DNA from: Culex pipiens pallens
Lineage: Eukaryota; Arthropoda; Insecta; Diptera; Culicidae
Assembly: GCF_016801865.2 (NCBI RefSeq)
Contig: NC_068939.1
Span: 61,634,269 to 61,698,268 of the forward strand
Length of the DNA: 64,000 bases
Reading direction: 5' to 3'
Below are positions 33,568 through 44,677 of the stretch, piece by piece. How positions within the stretch are numbered: position 1 is the first letter of the stretch; each line of letters starts with the position of its first letter. Position numbers and translations under genes: made by a program. Under the pieces are notes generated by a model. It was not told the DNA's origin and did not search any database. It worked only from the letters and a program-made list of their open reading frames with translations.

Positions 33568-34260
33568 TTTTTTCTTGCCAATATCTCTCTAACTAATGGT
33601 CCAATTTTCAATGTTAAAAAATGAAACATTTTCGAAATTTTATAATCCTTTCGAAAAAAATAATATTTTGTAAATTTTGGAATAACCTCTAACATTTCAA
33701 AAGGGCCAAACGTTCAATATTACACCCATTTGAAACGTTAGTCGTGATTCTTAAGTTTTCAGACTATGTTTCCTCTAAGACATATCATAAAATTAATTTA
33801 AAAATATGGATTTTGAGAAATTGATTTTCTTTGAAAAAAATGTATGAAGCCTTGTATGGGTAAACCAAAGACACAAAATGGCTTCTTTGGTCATAGAGAA
33901 GGACCCCACAAAGTTTGAACTAAATCAAAAAACTAAAAATATTGTTGTTTTTTTTCATAACATTATTTTTATTAGGTCTTTTTCGGTACTGGAACCTGGT
34001 TAGAAATGTTTTTGTTTTGGTGGAGAATTGCTCATATTTAATAATGAGATTTTTCAAAAAATAATAAAAATCTGTTCTTTTTAATAGTGCAACTATTTTT
34101 TCTGAGACGTCCTTAGCAATATCTAAGGCTTTGCTGATCTGAAAATACAGATTTTTGAATATTTAAGCAGATTTTTTGTATGGACAGCTGTCAAAATTGT
34201 ATAGACGAACTAATGATGCAAAATTTCTGCTTCAGTGTTAAAAAAGGTACACACAAAGTT
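33568..34260. repeat. Partial copy of palindromic family P
   Basis: Contains the central hairpin (TCTAACATTTCAAAAGGG facing CATTTGAAACGTTAG, about 33687-33743), AATATCTCTCTAACTAATGG, and the inverse GGACAGCTGTC...ACTAATGATGCAAAA block at 34182-34220. It has GAGAATTGCTCA at 34024. Its ends are not clear. Confidence 0.5.
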
Positions 34261-36480
34261 TTATTGAAATGAATAAATACAAAAACTATATTTGCAAAAA
34301 AAGTTGAAGAATTGCTTATCCTTTCTCGTTCTACGTGCAACCCGGATCAGAAAAGTTACAGACAGCAAGTACGACAAGGGCGTGAAATGAATAATAAGAA
34401 CTTGGCACGCCACCTGGTCTTCGTTTGGGCTATACCAAATTAAAAATTCAGTCAGACATCTATAATTGCGAAAACATATTATATGTTGCGCGAGCAAGTT
34501 GTAATTTTTTGCAAATTTAGAAAAATTGGCAAAAGTTAATGGATCATTCAAACATTAAGTAACGCGTTAAATTATGAAATACATTACGTAATTTGTGAGC
34601 GATCTCAATAATGGTTAGTTCCAATTTTCACTGAAAAGACCTCCATCCATAAAAAGAGGAAGCAAGCTTTAATTCGCTTAAGTCGGAACCGTTTCTGTGA
34701 ATGGGAGTGTGTATCGCTCAGTAGGTAAACTCGCACCCATAAAGATCTCTCCACCAAGCTTTCCGTGGCTTCTTTCGAGACATTCGTTTTCTTCCAGAAC
34801 CGTTTCGAACCCAGTCATAATCGGGCGTGTAAGCATGTTGATTAGGCACATAAAATGAATAATAATAATCCACTCTAGAAATCGCTCGACTATGAAATGA
34901 AGATGGCAGTGTTGCCATATAGTTTTTTTAAATAATTATTTAAATATCATTTGAAAAGATCTAAAAAACCCCAAGCTTCCAGCAATGCCAAACGACACAC
35001 GTTGAGATGCCACCTCCGGCAACAGGTCTCCCCCGGAACAAGTTTCCCAGTTTGGCGAGCGCTCTGCTCCAAAGTAACTCTCCGCAGTAAATAATTTCAA
35101 CCAGCAGCAATTCTTCGAATGCCAATCGCCGAAGAGTCACAAACTAATGCGGCCGGTGATCATGTAGGTGGAAAATTGAGTAACGTTTCGCGAGTGGAGT
35201 GCTCTTGTGACGAATGGGAGCTTTTTCGTTATTGAAAAAAACTTTATTTAAAAAAAAATCAAACCAGGACTACAAAAATATCTACAAACAAATTTCAGCT
35301 CTTCGGTTTTTAAATGAAATGTGATTAGTTGGTTCTTTGGAGTTTTAAAAACATAAAATGGAACAAATATCTGAAAATATTTATATTATTTTTCGTATTG
35401 AAAATTTTAACGCCTGAAAAAGTATAGGCGTTTGCTTTATTTTTCAAGTTTGCAGGGTCAATGCATTTGTTTTCGTTTTTTTGCGCTTTTTGCGTTGAAA
35501 ATTGAAAAGTTAATCTTGATTTTTTTTCAAGATGTTTAAATGTTTGGATGAGACTTAGAAAACTTCAATTTTCTTGATTCTTTTTCTTTAAGACGTTTTA
35601 TCTCAAAAACCAGTGCTCCAATCATCAATGTCTCTTAGACAATTTTATTGCAATTTTCTGAACTTAACAAAATATTTTAAGAAATGGTCACTATTTCTGA
35701 AAATTCAAAAAATCTGTAAAGTACTTTTAAATCGCAAATTCAATTTACATAAAAAATGAGGCAAAAATTTGTATGTATGAAATTTCGAAATTTTTCCTAA
35801 AATCATTATTTTTTCACATATCATAACTCGGCGGCAAAAGTTAACCATACTTCTCTATGGATCAAAAGTTGCGGGGTTTTGTTCCTTAAAACATATAAAA
35901 AAACATCGAAAAAAAAAATCGGATTTTGGGAAATTTAGTTTTGATAAAGAAAAGGTATTTAAAAAATCGGCCCTTTTCCGTTTTTCTGAATAGTCCTCAT
36001 TACTACCTACAACTTCGCCGAAGACATAAATCGATCATTTCAAATAGGCATATATTTTAGACCTTTTAAATTGCTTAATCTTTAAATTATGAAATCTAGA
36101 GTATTTTTTTTGAATAAGTCCTATAAACATATGAAATACAATAGCTTATATGCTCTTTCTTAAAAAATAAACTCTAGAAATATATTTTAAGGATTCTAAA
36201 ACCATCAGAGATTAGGTATATTTTTTAACAGTGAAAATTGGACCAAAAGTTGCCAAGATATTGTTGGTTGAAAAATTAAGGCTAATTGGAATTTAGTTAT
36301 CGGCAATTATTTGTCCAATTTCCAAAGTCTGTAAAGTAAATTTGTAGAGAATTTTCTCAGCTGTTTAAAAATCGGAAATATGCTAAGTTCAGAACTTTTT
36401 TTGAAAAGTAATACCTTTTTCAACTTTTTTTTTTGATTTTGAGTTGAGCCTCATCGATTTTAGTAAATTGATCATGTTTT
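34261..36480. other. AT-rich DNA with a small unique island, no gene recognised
   Basis: 34950-35220 is GC-balanced and single-copy; the rest resembles decayed dispersed repeats. A 67-codon minus-strand frame at 34718-34918 is discussed under findings. Confidence 0.4.
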
Positions 36481-36881
36481 TATGTACAGTAGGGTGACAA
36501 AAAAAAATAGTCTGTATATATATGCTGTAAATATATATATTTTTAATCGCTAATGTTTTTTAAGATCAACTCGGATCGCTTTGCACTCTTCGACAAAATT
36601 GTAGAGTGTCGAATTACACATTAGAATCTCACTCTTGATAAAATCTAAACAATTAACTCCATCTTGCGGGAAAAAAATCGAATATATTGCCCTTCTCCAT
36701 ATTTTTTTTTTTTTAGAAAATCCCATACAAAATTCAACTTTTGATAGCGTTCCCTAAACCTTAACCGCTTCGGCTTTCTTGGTTAGGTTATGTTTTCTTA
36801 TCATTTTTTTCCACATCGTACCTAGTGTACCGTTAACGTTATGAAAATGAACAGAGTTAAAATCACAAAAAGCAACACAGT

Positions 36882-37440
36882 AAAAAAAATCATGGTAAAA
36901 GGTACATCTTTTATGTCAGAAAAACGTTTTTAATCCACCATTAGGTGGTTGGTGCCTTCCTCACATTTACAAAGTAATTCAACTCCTAAGTTGTCCTAAT
37001 CCAGATTTGCATTGTTTACGGTCTTGAGGTTATGCAAAAAATCACAATTTTTTGTATATACAAAAAAATCATAACATAAGTTTTATAATACTTCACTAAA
37101 CTGAAAAAAATTGAATAGGGTCTTACTAGACCCCAAAACTGACCCAATAAGGCTGATCGGCCAAAATCGATTCAGTCCGTTTTGAGATTTGCGTGTGGAA
37201 AGAAAATCATGTCTACACACATCCCCACAGACATTTACTCAGAAAATGATTCTGAGTTGATATGTATACGTGAAGGTATATCTAAGAGGTGTATTTAGGA
37301 AGTTCAGTTTCGAGTGATTTTATTAGCCTTTCCTCAGCGAAGAAGGCAAAAAAATTGTAATTTTGTAATGTTGCCTTTTCAGTATAAATTGATGTAAAAT
37401 TACATCATAAAAGAGGTAATATTCTAACTTTCAAAATTAA
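36882..37440. mobile_element. Decayed CACAGTAAAA-family foldback, host of a nested repeat
   Basis: The left part CACAGTAAAAAAAATCATGG...ACATCTTTTATGTCAGAAAA matches the end of the foldback at 23817-24359. After an intervening GAGGAAGGC element, remnants such as GATGTAAAATTACATC and AATTAAAGCTT continue it. The inverted right end is missing or decayed. Confidence 0.5.
36931..37350. mobile_element. GAGGAAGGC-family MITE, copy nested in a foldback relic
   Basis: Starts near TAATCCACCATTAGGTGGTT...GCCTTCCTCACAT and ends TTTCCTCAGCGAAGAAGGC, giving an imperfect inverted GCCTTCCTCA terminus. The interior shares GGGTCTTACTAGACCCC and TTCTGAGTTGATATGTATAC with 13200-14885. Confidence 0.55.
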
Positions 37441-38454
37441 AGCTTCTAAATTTACAAAAAAACGAATTTGCTTAACTATGGCACATTTTAGTCATAGTTT
37501 CTGTCAATTAAAAAAAAACAAATAAAATCGGTTTTCGTGGAGAATTGCTCAGTTATTAAAACCAAAAATGATACACGGTGGCCTTAAAAACCTTTTGTTT
37601 TTGTAAAATGAACAGCAAATGCGTAAATCGGCTCCTCTCCCACTAACATTTACACACAAGATCCTCTGTAATTACTCTTAGCTTTAAGAAAAATGTAATT
37701 ACAAAAGCCGACTCGGTCCTAACCAGGTCCCATCGAAAAGGACCTAATAAAAACAATTATATGAAAAAAAAGCAAATGCGTCAAAAGAGCATATCTTTAT
37801 TTTAATGCTATTTCTCGTTTATTTTGCACTCTTTTTCTCTTCTATTGGCTCTCGGTGAGGTACCGGTTCCAACCGAAGGGAGAAAAACTGTGCGGTGTTT
37901 CCTAAGACTGCCAGACAAATCCGAAACAAAAGGTATATCATTAAAAGTTCATTGATGATGAGCACGTTTTGTTTCTCTCTCCAGAAGGTCTGTCTAGCCT
38001 GAAATTTGTTACTTTGTTTGTTCTTTCGCTGTGTCTTCCTTACATATGTTAAGACAAATGAGGCAAAATTGCAATTCGAGAAGTAGATACACGTGTCGGA
38101 TAGCTCGGACGAGTTGATCCCAAACCGACCGATATGGGGGCCGTTTTGGTGTGAAGGTCGACGAACTCCGTGTTTGGTCTGACGGAACCATCAAACAGAG
38201 TGAACAGGAAAAAAAAATCGCTGAACACAAATGAGCTGACAAGTTGTACGCGGCACTTGAAGACTAGAGATTCACACGGTCGATTGGGTTTCGATTTGCT
38301 TGTCGATTTCGACGCGTTTTGTGCTCGCTGACGAGAGGTTTGTTGCTTCCGTAAAGTGGATTGTTTTGCCCAAATTGCATCAATATGGTACTTATCAATC
38401 AGGGAAGCAAATTAACGAAAAACCCCGATTTAATCCCACCTGGGGTGAGATAGA
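37441..38454. other. Mixed DNA, no gene recognised
   Basis: 37500-37740 carries repeat motifs (GGAGAATTGCTCA; AGGTCC...AAAAGGACCTAAT). 37800-38450 is GC-balanced and apparently single-copy, without recognisable coding homology. Confidence 0.35.
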
Positions 38455-39360
38455 GCCTTTCTTACTAAAGAATATAACAATGATAGAACTTTTTTCAATT
38501 CATAACATCGACTTTGTTTATTTATAACGTCAGCACAAAAGAAAGTCTTATGATGAAAGCAAAGTATTATAAATGATATGATTTCCAAAAGAAATAAAAA
38601 ACGCAATTTTCACCAAAAGAATATTTTTAATCGTACAATATGTTTGTACGTTTGTAATCAAACAAGCGTTTATGACAAACGCGATCATAGCAAGCTTTCC
38701 ATGCGCCAGTGACAACGCACACCGCGGTTTTGGTTTTTTAGCCATTCAGCTTCTAAGAAAGTGACAGAGTCAGAGATAGCTATTTTTAACAACCGTACCA
38801 CTACACACTCAATCGCGAGAACGTTAGGTAGAAAGCTATTGGCGTCGCCAGCATTGAAAACTTTGAAAACGATATAAACGATGAAAAGCTTGGAAAGCTT
38901 CTATTGGAATCCATTGAACCCTGTTAAATAAACTTACGGAAATGAAGTCTACATTTAGGCGATTTTAGGAGCGCACGGGAAACAAATTGATTGTAGCCGG
39001 ATGAATGTCCTATGTCACAAAAGTTTTTGCATAAAGATTGGACAGTTATGCAAAAACGGACAGAGCAAAAGAAACCGAAAAGCTACGATATCTTACATGT
39101 TGTAGGAAACATCGGTAGACAAGCTACTACAAAACGAGTATAAGTCGAGCCACAAAATATATGCGCCAGCATTCTCGCGCCAGTATTCGAAGCTCAACTT
39201 GACAACTTGTCGACTTGGCGACGAAGCGTCAAAAATCGATGCAGAGTGATTTTTTGACGATTTTTCCGATTAAAATTCATGCTGAATCGACATATTTACG
39301 AAGATGAAAATGACGTCCAGCCTTAAAGTAAAACCTATACCTTTCTTTAGTAAGAAAGGC
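38455..39360. mobile_element. MITE with TIR GCCTTTCTTACTAAAGAA
   Basis: The left GCCTTTCTTACTAAAGAA is inverted at 39343-39360 as TTCTTTAGTAAGAAAGGC, an 18-bp perfect TIR. The 906-bp element is non-coding. The target duplication is unclear, and its right 135 bp are repeated at 39955-40089. Confidence 0.7.
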
Positions 39361-39954
39361 AAAAAGTAAATCGTTCTAAAAATTGATCCGGATTGCCGAT
39401 AGATGTCAAATTTGTTTCAGATGCTCACTCATGGTCTGTACTATGAATGTAGAAAGAAATTTCGGATAAAATCGGAAATGAAAAGTGTTGGCGAAGGTCA
39501 CCAGGTGGGCTTTTACCTTTTTTTAGGGATTTTTTTTCTCTTGGTAGGTTAATCAAACGGCTCTAACTCTAGAACCAGATTATGGATCTGGATGAAAATT
39601 TGGGAGGTTGTAGAGCTCGAAAAATGCATTTTTTGAGATAAATAAAATATATGAAAATGAAAAATTTTTACAATATTTTCATTTGAAAACTTTGTATTTT
39701 GTTGAAAAGTCTGGCCGCATCCGAAAACAGATGGATATTTCGAAATTCGGTCTCAAAATGACCCTTGTTCAGCACACCAGCTTTCAAATGCACTTGGAAC
39801 AATCAAAATCGAAAATAGAGGAGCCGAGAACTACGTGACACAAAATTTGGCAAAAATTTTACCACACACGGACATCACTCGAACTCCACGGAATTTATTT
39901 TCTCAAAATTCGAGAGTTGGAGATAGACGAGTTCTGTCAAGGTGAATCGATAGA
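39361..39954. other. Spacer between the two MITE right ends
   Basis: AT-rich with no recognisable gene. It lies between two near-identical copies of the same MITE end, and may be part of a second, rearranged element. Confidence 0.35.
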
Positions 39955-40089
39955 GCGTCGAAAATCGATGCAGTGTGATTTTTTGACGATTTTTCCGATT
40001 AAAATTCATGCTGAATCGACATATTTACGAAGATGAAAATGACGTCCAGCCTTAAAGTAAAACCTATACCTTTCTTTAGTAAGAAAGGC
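39955..40089. repeat. Duplicated right end of the GCCTTTCTTACTAAAG MITE
   Basis: Nearly identical to 39226-39360 (offset 729 bp) with only a few differences (TCGAAAATCG/TCAAAAATCG and CAGTGTG/CAGAGTG). It has no left terminus of its own nearby. Confidence 0.75.
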
Positions 40090-40967
40090 AAAAAGGAAAT
40101 AAATTTTCGGCGAATTTGCCGCGTGAACGCCACCACTCTGAAGGCAACATTATCAAATTAAAGAAGATCAAACATGTGCCACGAACACGAGCAGCAGCAG
40201 TTGAGGTGAAATTTTGAGAAAAGTGAAATTATGGTTCACTTATTGCACTTAAAATAATATCGAGATGGGGTGCCTAATTTTTGCACCTGTCGTTGACTTT
40301 GGTGAATTCGAGATTTTTTTTAGCTTTCCTAGGTTTTTTTTTTACAAATTTTATTAAAAGATTTTTTCCCTCGGCCCTGGTTGAGGTCGAGGTGGAATAA
40401 AATTAAATGTAAAAAAATACAGTCAAATCTGAAATTAAATTTGAAAAAAATCTAAGAATTTTCGGAAATATTTTTTATTCTGAGGTATTATGTTTTTAAA
40501 AGCTGAAAAGTGCCCGATTTGATTGAAAATGCAAAAATAAACGTCAAATAATATTGCAAAAAGTTTAAAATCTAGTAAAAAAGTTTCATAAAAATTTCAA
40601 AAAAAAAGTGTTCACGTGGTTTATAGATGATGGAGTTCTAAATACCTCAAAGAGTGTTGAAAGGCATCTGTCCCTTACTTATTCCATCTCCGTTTCCCCG
40701 TTAACGATACTTACGATCGATTATTATACGCACTAAATGATGCTCTCCCATTATGGTGCTCGATGGAGCTCATATTTCATTATAAACAGCTACTAAAGTC
40801 CGCGAGGGTGAACTGCCTTAGGCGTCTATGGCACGAGTTTCGAGCCAATATCGCCTGCTTACTAATCTGAAGCTTCCTCAATGTGCGTGCGTGCGTTGAT
40901 TAGTGCCTTCCAATGATGGTGGTGGTGGCTTCAAACGATTATGCCGTTTTTCCGCTGACGATGATGA
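40090..40967. other. AT-rich DNA then a single-copy island
   Basis: 40600-40967 is GC-balanced and non-repetitive, ending at the target of the hAT-type MITE. No coding signals were recognised. Confidence 0.4.
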
Positions 40968-40975
40968 TTGTTGAG

Positions 40976-41465
40976 TAGGGTGCCCAGAAAAAATGACCCC
41001 CTGCTCCACAAGCGGAAAACGGTTTTTTGAGTTATTTTAAGCATCTGTACAAATTTTGAGCGAAATTGGTTGAGATTAACCCATTGATACCCGAGCCTAA
41101 AGTTGGTGAAAAAAATGTTTTTCATACAAAAATGACTTTTTTGAAACGCTAATAACTTTTCAGGATCGAGTTTTACAGCTTTGGTATGTTCTACAAAGTT
41201 GTAGAGCATTAAATTTTCAATAAGAATCTCACTTTTGGGAATATTTGGATGGAAGTAGCGCACCATGCAGACCAAACCGTAAGAAACTTGGGTTTTCCAT
41301 ACATTTTTTCGATTTTTCCCATACAAACTTCACCTCCGAGTATCAATGGGAAAACGATGACCGATTTTGCTCATATTTGGCCCAGAGTCCTAAAATAGGT
41401 CAAGGAACAATATTCAGCTTGTGGAGCGAGGTTTTGAAAAAAAGTCCCATATTCTGGGCACCCTA
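40976..41465. mobile_element. hAT-type MITE, TAGGGTGCCC TIR, 8-bp TSD
   Basis: TAGGGTGCCCAGAA is inverted at the right as TTCTGGGCACCCTA. The flanking octamer TTGTTGAG is perfect at 40968-40975 and 41466-41473. The interior (490 bp) has no transposase. An 8-bp target and TAGGG-type ends are hallmarks of the hAT superfamily. Confidence 0.85.
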
Positions 41466-41473
41466 TTGTTGAG

Positions 41474-42016
41474 TTGATTCATTTTCATTGATGATAATGA
41501 CGATGCACCACGAAGCAAGAGCAGACCGGCGCGTTTATTTACCTACCATCAATCGGCCCCAGACGTACACAAACCGGTAAACTCTCTTTCTCGATCCACC
41601 TGTTTTGGGGTAATTTTACAAATTGTGATCATTTTATTTAAAATTTTGCATTTTTCGATTTTTCTTTTTAACGAATTGCGAAAATAAATAAACTGATTTG
41701 TAGTTTGAAAGTTGAAAATAAATAATATATAATAACTAATTAAACTACTAACAAACTACCCCATCAATCGCCGGCTCACGTTCTGTTTATATGCAGGACG
41801 GTTGCGATTTGTGAAGAAAGCAAATCTAATAGCCCTCGCCCGCAGACCCTAATAATGCCCATATGTTCCATAACCGAGTCCGAAGGTATGCACCGCGATT
41901 TATGATTAGCATACATCAATTGAAAACGGCAACAAGCTTTTTTTTACTTCATTTCAACTTTTATTGAAAAAAAAAATACTTTTGTAGCTTTAATCATTTG
42001 CCGCTCTAAATGCTAA
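41474..42016. other. Single-copy island, no gene recognised
   Basis: GC-balanced stretches at 41474-41620 and 41770-41930 flank AT-rich DNA. No coding homology was seen. Confidence 0.4.
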
Positions 42017-42775
42017 ACTGGTTTTGCCTTCCTCACTGAGGTAAGGCTATAATCCTGCTCGAAAAATAAACTTTTGAAAAACAGCTCGTAGACCTATATT
42101 CATGTATACCTATCGACTCAGAATCGAAAACTGAACAAATGTCTGTGTGTGTGTATGTGTATGTGTGTGCGTATTCCCCTTGGTGCTTGAAATTCTTGCC
42201 AAGTTTTCTCGGCACTGGCTGATCCGATTTGAGTCAAACAAGTTGCATTCGGTCCGGTTTGGTGCCCCATACTGCAATATTGAATTGTTTGAAGATCCGA
42301 TAAGTAGTTCAAAAGTTATGTATAAAAAAGTGTCAAAGTTGCGAATCGGGTGCTGGAATTTTGATGCCGGATCTCACTTAAATGCATGTAAACTATGTCC
42401 GGATCCATCATCCGACCTATTGTTGGTTAGGTAATCAAAAGACCTTTCCAATGAGTCCAAAACATTGAAGATCTGGCAACCCTGTCTTAAGTTATGATCA
42501 CTTAAGTGATATTTATGTACTTTTTTGAAGCCGGATCTCACTTAAATGTATGTAAACTATGTCCGGATCCATCATCCGACTCATCGTTGGTTAGGTAATG
42601 AGTCTCTCTCATGAGTCCAAAACATTGATGATCTGGCAACGCTCAGTCTGAGTTATGATCGCTTAATGACATTTGTGTATTTTTGATTGAGAAATAGATG
42701 GAATTTGTGTCCAAACTCATCATATCACCAAATGTTGGTAAAAAGTGAGGAAGGCTCCAACCACATAGGTGGATT
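42017..42775. mobile_element. GAGGAAGGC-family MITE with internal 164-bp tandem repeat
   Basis: The left end GCCTTCCTCACTGAGGTAAGG and the right end GTGAGGAAGGCTCCAACC are inverted over the GCCTTCCTCAC core. A TG-rich microsatellite lies at 42144-42172. A 164-bp unit beginning GCCGGATCTCACTTAAATG occurs at 42366 and 42530. Confidence 0.65.
42366..42693. repeat. 164-bp tandem duplication
   Basis: The two units share GTAAACTATGTCCGGATCC, CATCATCCGAC, TTGGTTAGGTAAT and GAGTCCAAAACATTGA. They are about 85% identical by eye. Confidence 0.75.
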
Positions 42776-43961
42776 AAGTTAGTTTTTTTTTTTCGTTCCA
42801 CTTTTCCTCTTTACTAATATTCAAAAAATCTCACTTGATCAACTCTCGCTGAATTGCTTTATGTTTTGATCACCAACTCCTCGCTGAAAAAAAAAACACA
42901 AAATAAAAATGTTCAATTAACTCCAACATCCGAATTACAGCGAGGACCTTTCACCAAAATAACGCTTTCGGTTTTATATTGCCACCTGGCGGCTCTGGCA
43001 AATCTAGATTTCGGTGCAATCGATGCGATCGTTTTATTTTTTTGCTCGATTTTATCTTTTCGCCATCGCACTTTCCCCCGCGCGCACTGTAATCAGCGCC
43101 GATTTTCGTCTTTTAACTTTGCCGAATGGTTTTGTTTTCCTCGCTGCGAATGTTTTCGGATGTGATTATTATTTTTTGCATCTTTTGGTGGCCTTAATCT
43201 TTAAGATTTTTTGGGTTGATTTTATCGTTTAAAAATGGGACGTTTAACACTGCAGGGAATGTGACTTGTTGATGTGTCACAGTTTATTTTTAAAATATTT
43301 GCCAAATATTATAATATGGAATTTTATCGGTGACCAACTCCATTTTTTTATTTTTCAAATGTTCTCCATGCACCTTATTTGGTCCTTAAAAGTTATAAAG
43401 AAAAAGCCCAATAGACAATCTATTATATCACCGATTTCACGTGAAACCAGCTGGATCCAGAGAAAAAATGTTCTGATTTGGCTCAAATTTGGCATGGGAG
43501 TTCTTTGGTAAATGAATCATATTTTTTTCGCGGTTGGGGTTGTCCTATCCGAAAAAGAGTGGTTAAAAAAATGCTTTTTTACGCTTTTCGCAAAAACCAC
43601 ATGTTTTCAAAAATCATATCTATCCGAACTGCTGAACCAATTTTAGCTCGCCACGTTTCAAAAGAAATGGGATTAATTTTAGTTTTGAAGAAAAATACTT
43701 AGACATTTTGAAAACGTAACTGAATACACTTACAGATCAAATGAAATCTTTGTTTGCTGATTATAAAATCTCGGGACTAAAGAGCTCACAGCTGAATATA
43801 TTTTTGTATACTTTTCAAGATCCAAAAAGGTGAATATTCAATAAAAGGCTTCTGAGATATGATTTTTCGAGAAAAAAAAAAACTACCGGAATACATCAAT
43901 TGAACTAAAAGACCATGCTTCTCCATCGGAATGAGTACCTAGTACATTTTGCTGGGGACAC
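42776..43961. other. Mixed DNA, no gene recognised
   Basis: 42860-43200 is fairly unique; the remainder is AT-rich repeat-like DNA. Frames up to 103 codons lack homology. Confidence 0.35.
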
Positions 43962-43969
43962 ATGGTGCT

Positions 43970-44677
43970 TAGGGTGACAAGAAAAATTGGATTTTTTAGA
44001 AATTCTTAAGAGATAACCCCGGCTTGATTCTTTAGGTACAAATGAGTACAAAAGATCTTTGCTAATTTTGTGCCTAATCGGTTCAAGTTTAAGGGTCGCT
44101 ATTGATCGTTGAAGTTTGTATGGAAAAAAATCTTAACAATATATGGGGAAAAGCAAAAATTTCTAAGTTCCACCAAAAGGTGGCGTAAAATATGTCGAAT
44201 TATTGTCAAGTGCAGGGTTAAAAGGTCTGAAGAGATAAAAATCTGGCAAAAAAAAAAATCTGGAAAAATCTGGCAAGCCACTTTTCTCAAAGTAATGAAC
44301 ATAATTGTGTTCAAAAAATTTCACTTTTTATACATTATAGCTTAACTTAGTCTGGAAATAATAAAGAATAATTTTTATCAAATTGTTACTTAAAAAATTT
44401 GGCATTGCCAGATTTATCTGCCAACCTGGCAACCCTGGTCAAATGTGAGATTCTTATGTATAATTTTATGACAAATAACTTTGTTGAAAACCGCAAAACG
44501 ATCCGAATTAACCCTGACGAGTTATTAGCGATGGAAAGAACCAACTTTAACGTTCTATAGCGACCCTTAAACCTTAACGGATTTAGCCCAAAATTGGCAC
44601 AATTAATTATTTTTACTTTTACCTAAAGAATCGAGCCAGGGGGTATGCCTGATAACGATTTTTTTAATGTCACCCTA
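43970..44677. mobile_element. hAT-type MITE, TAGGGTGACA TIR, 8-bp TSD
   Basis: TAGGGTGACA at the left is inverted as TGTCACCCTA at the right. Flanking octamers ATGGTGCT (43962-43969) and ATGGTGTT (44678-44685) match at 7 of 8. The 3' part, from 44486, is repeated at 46570 as part of a tandem duplication. Confidence 0.75.

Noticed and set aside
36489..36860. hAT-type element starting TAGGGTGACAAAAAAA
   Set aside because: Only the left end is seen. No inverted TGTCACCCTA partner within reach.
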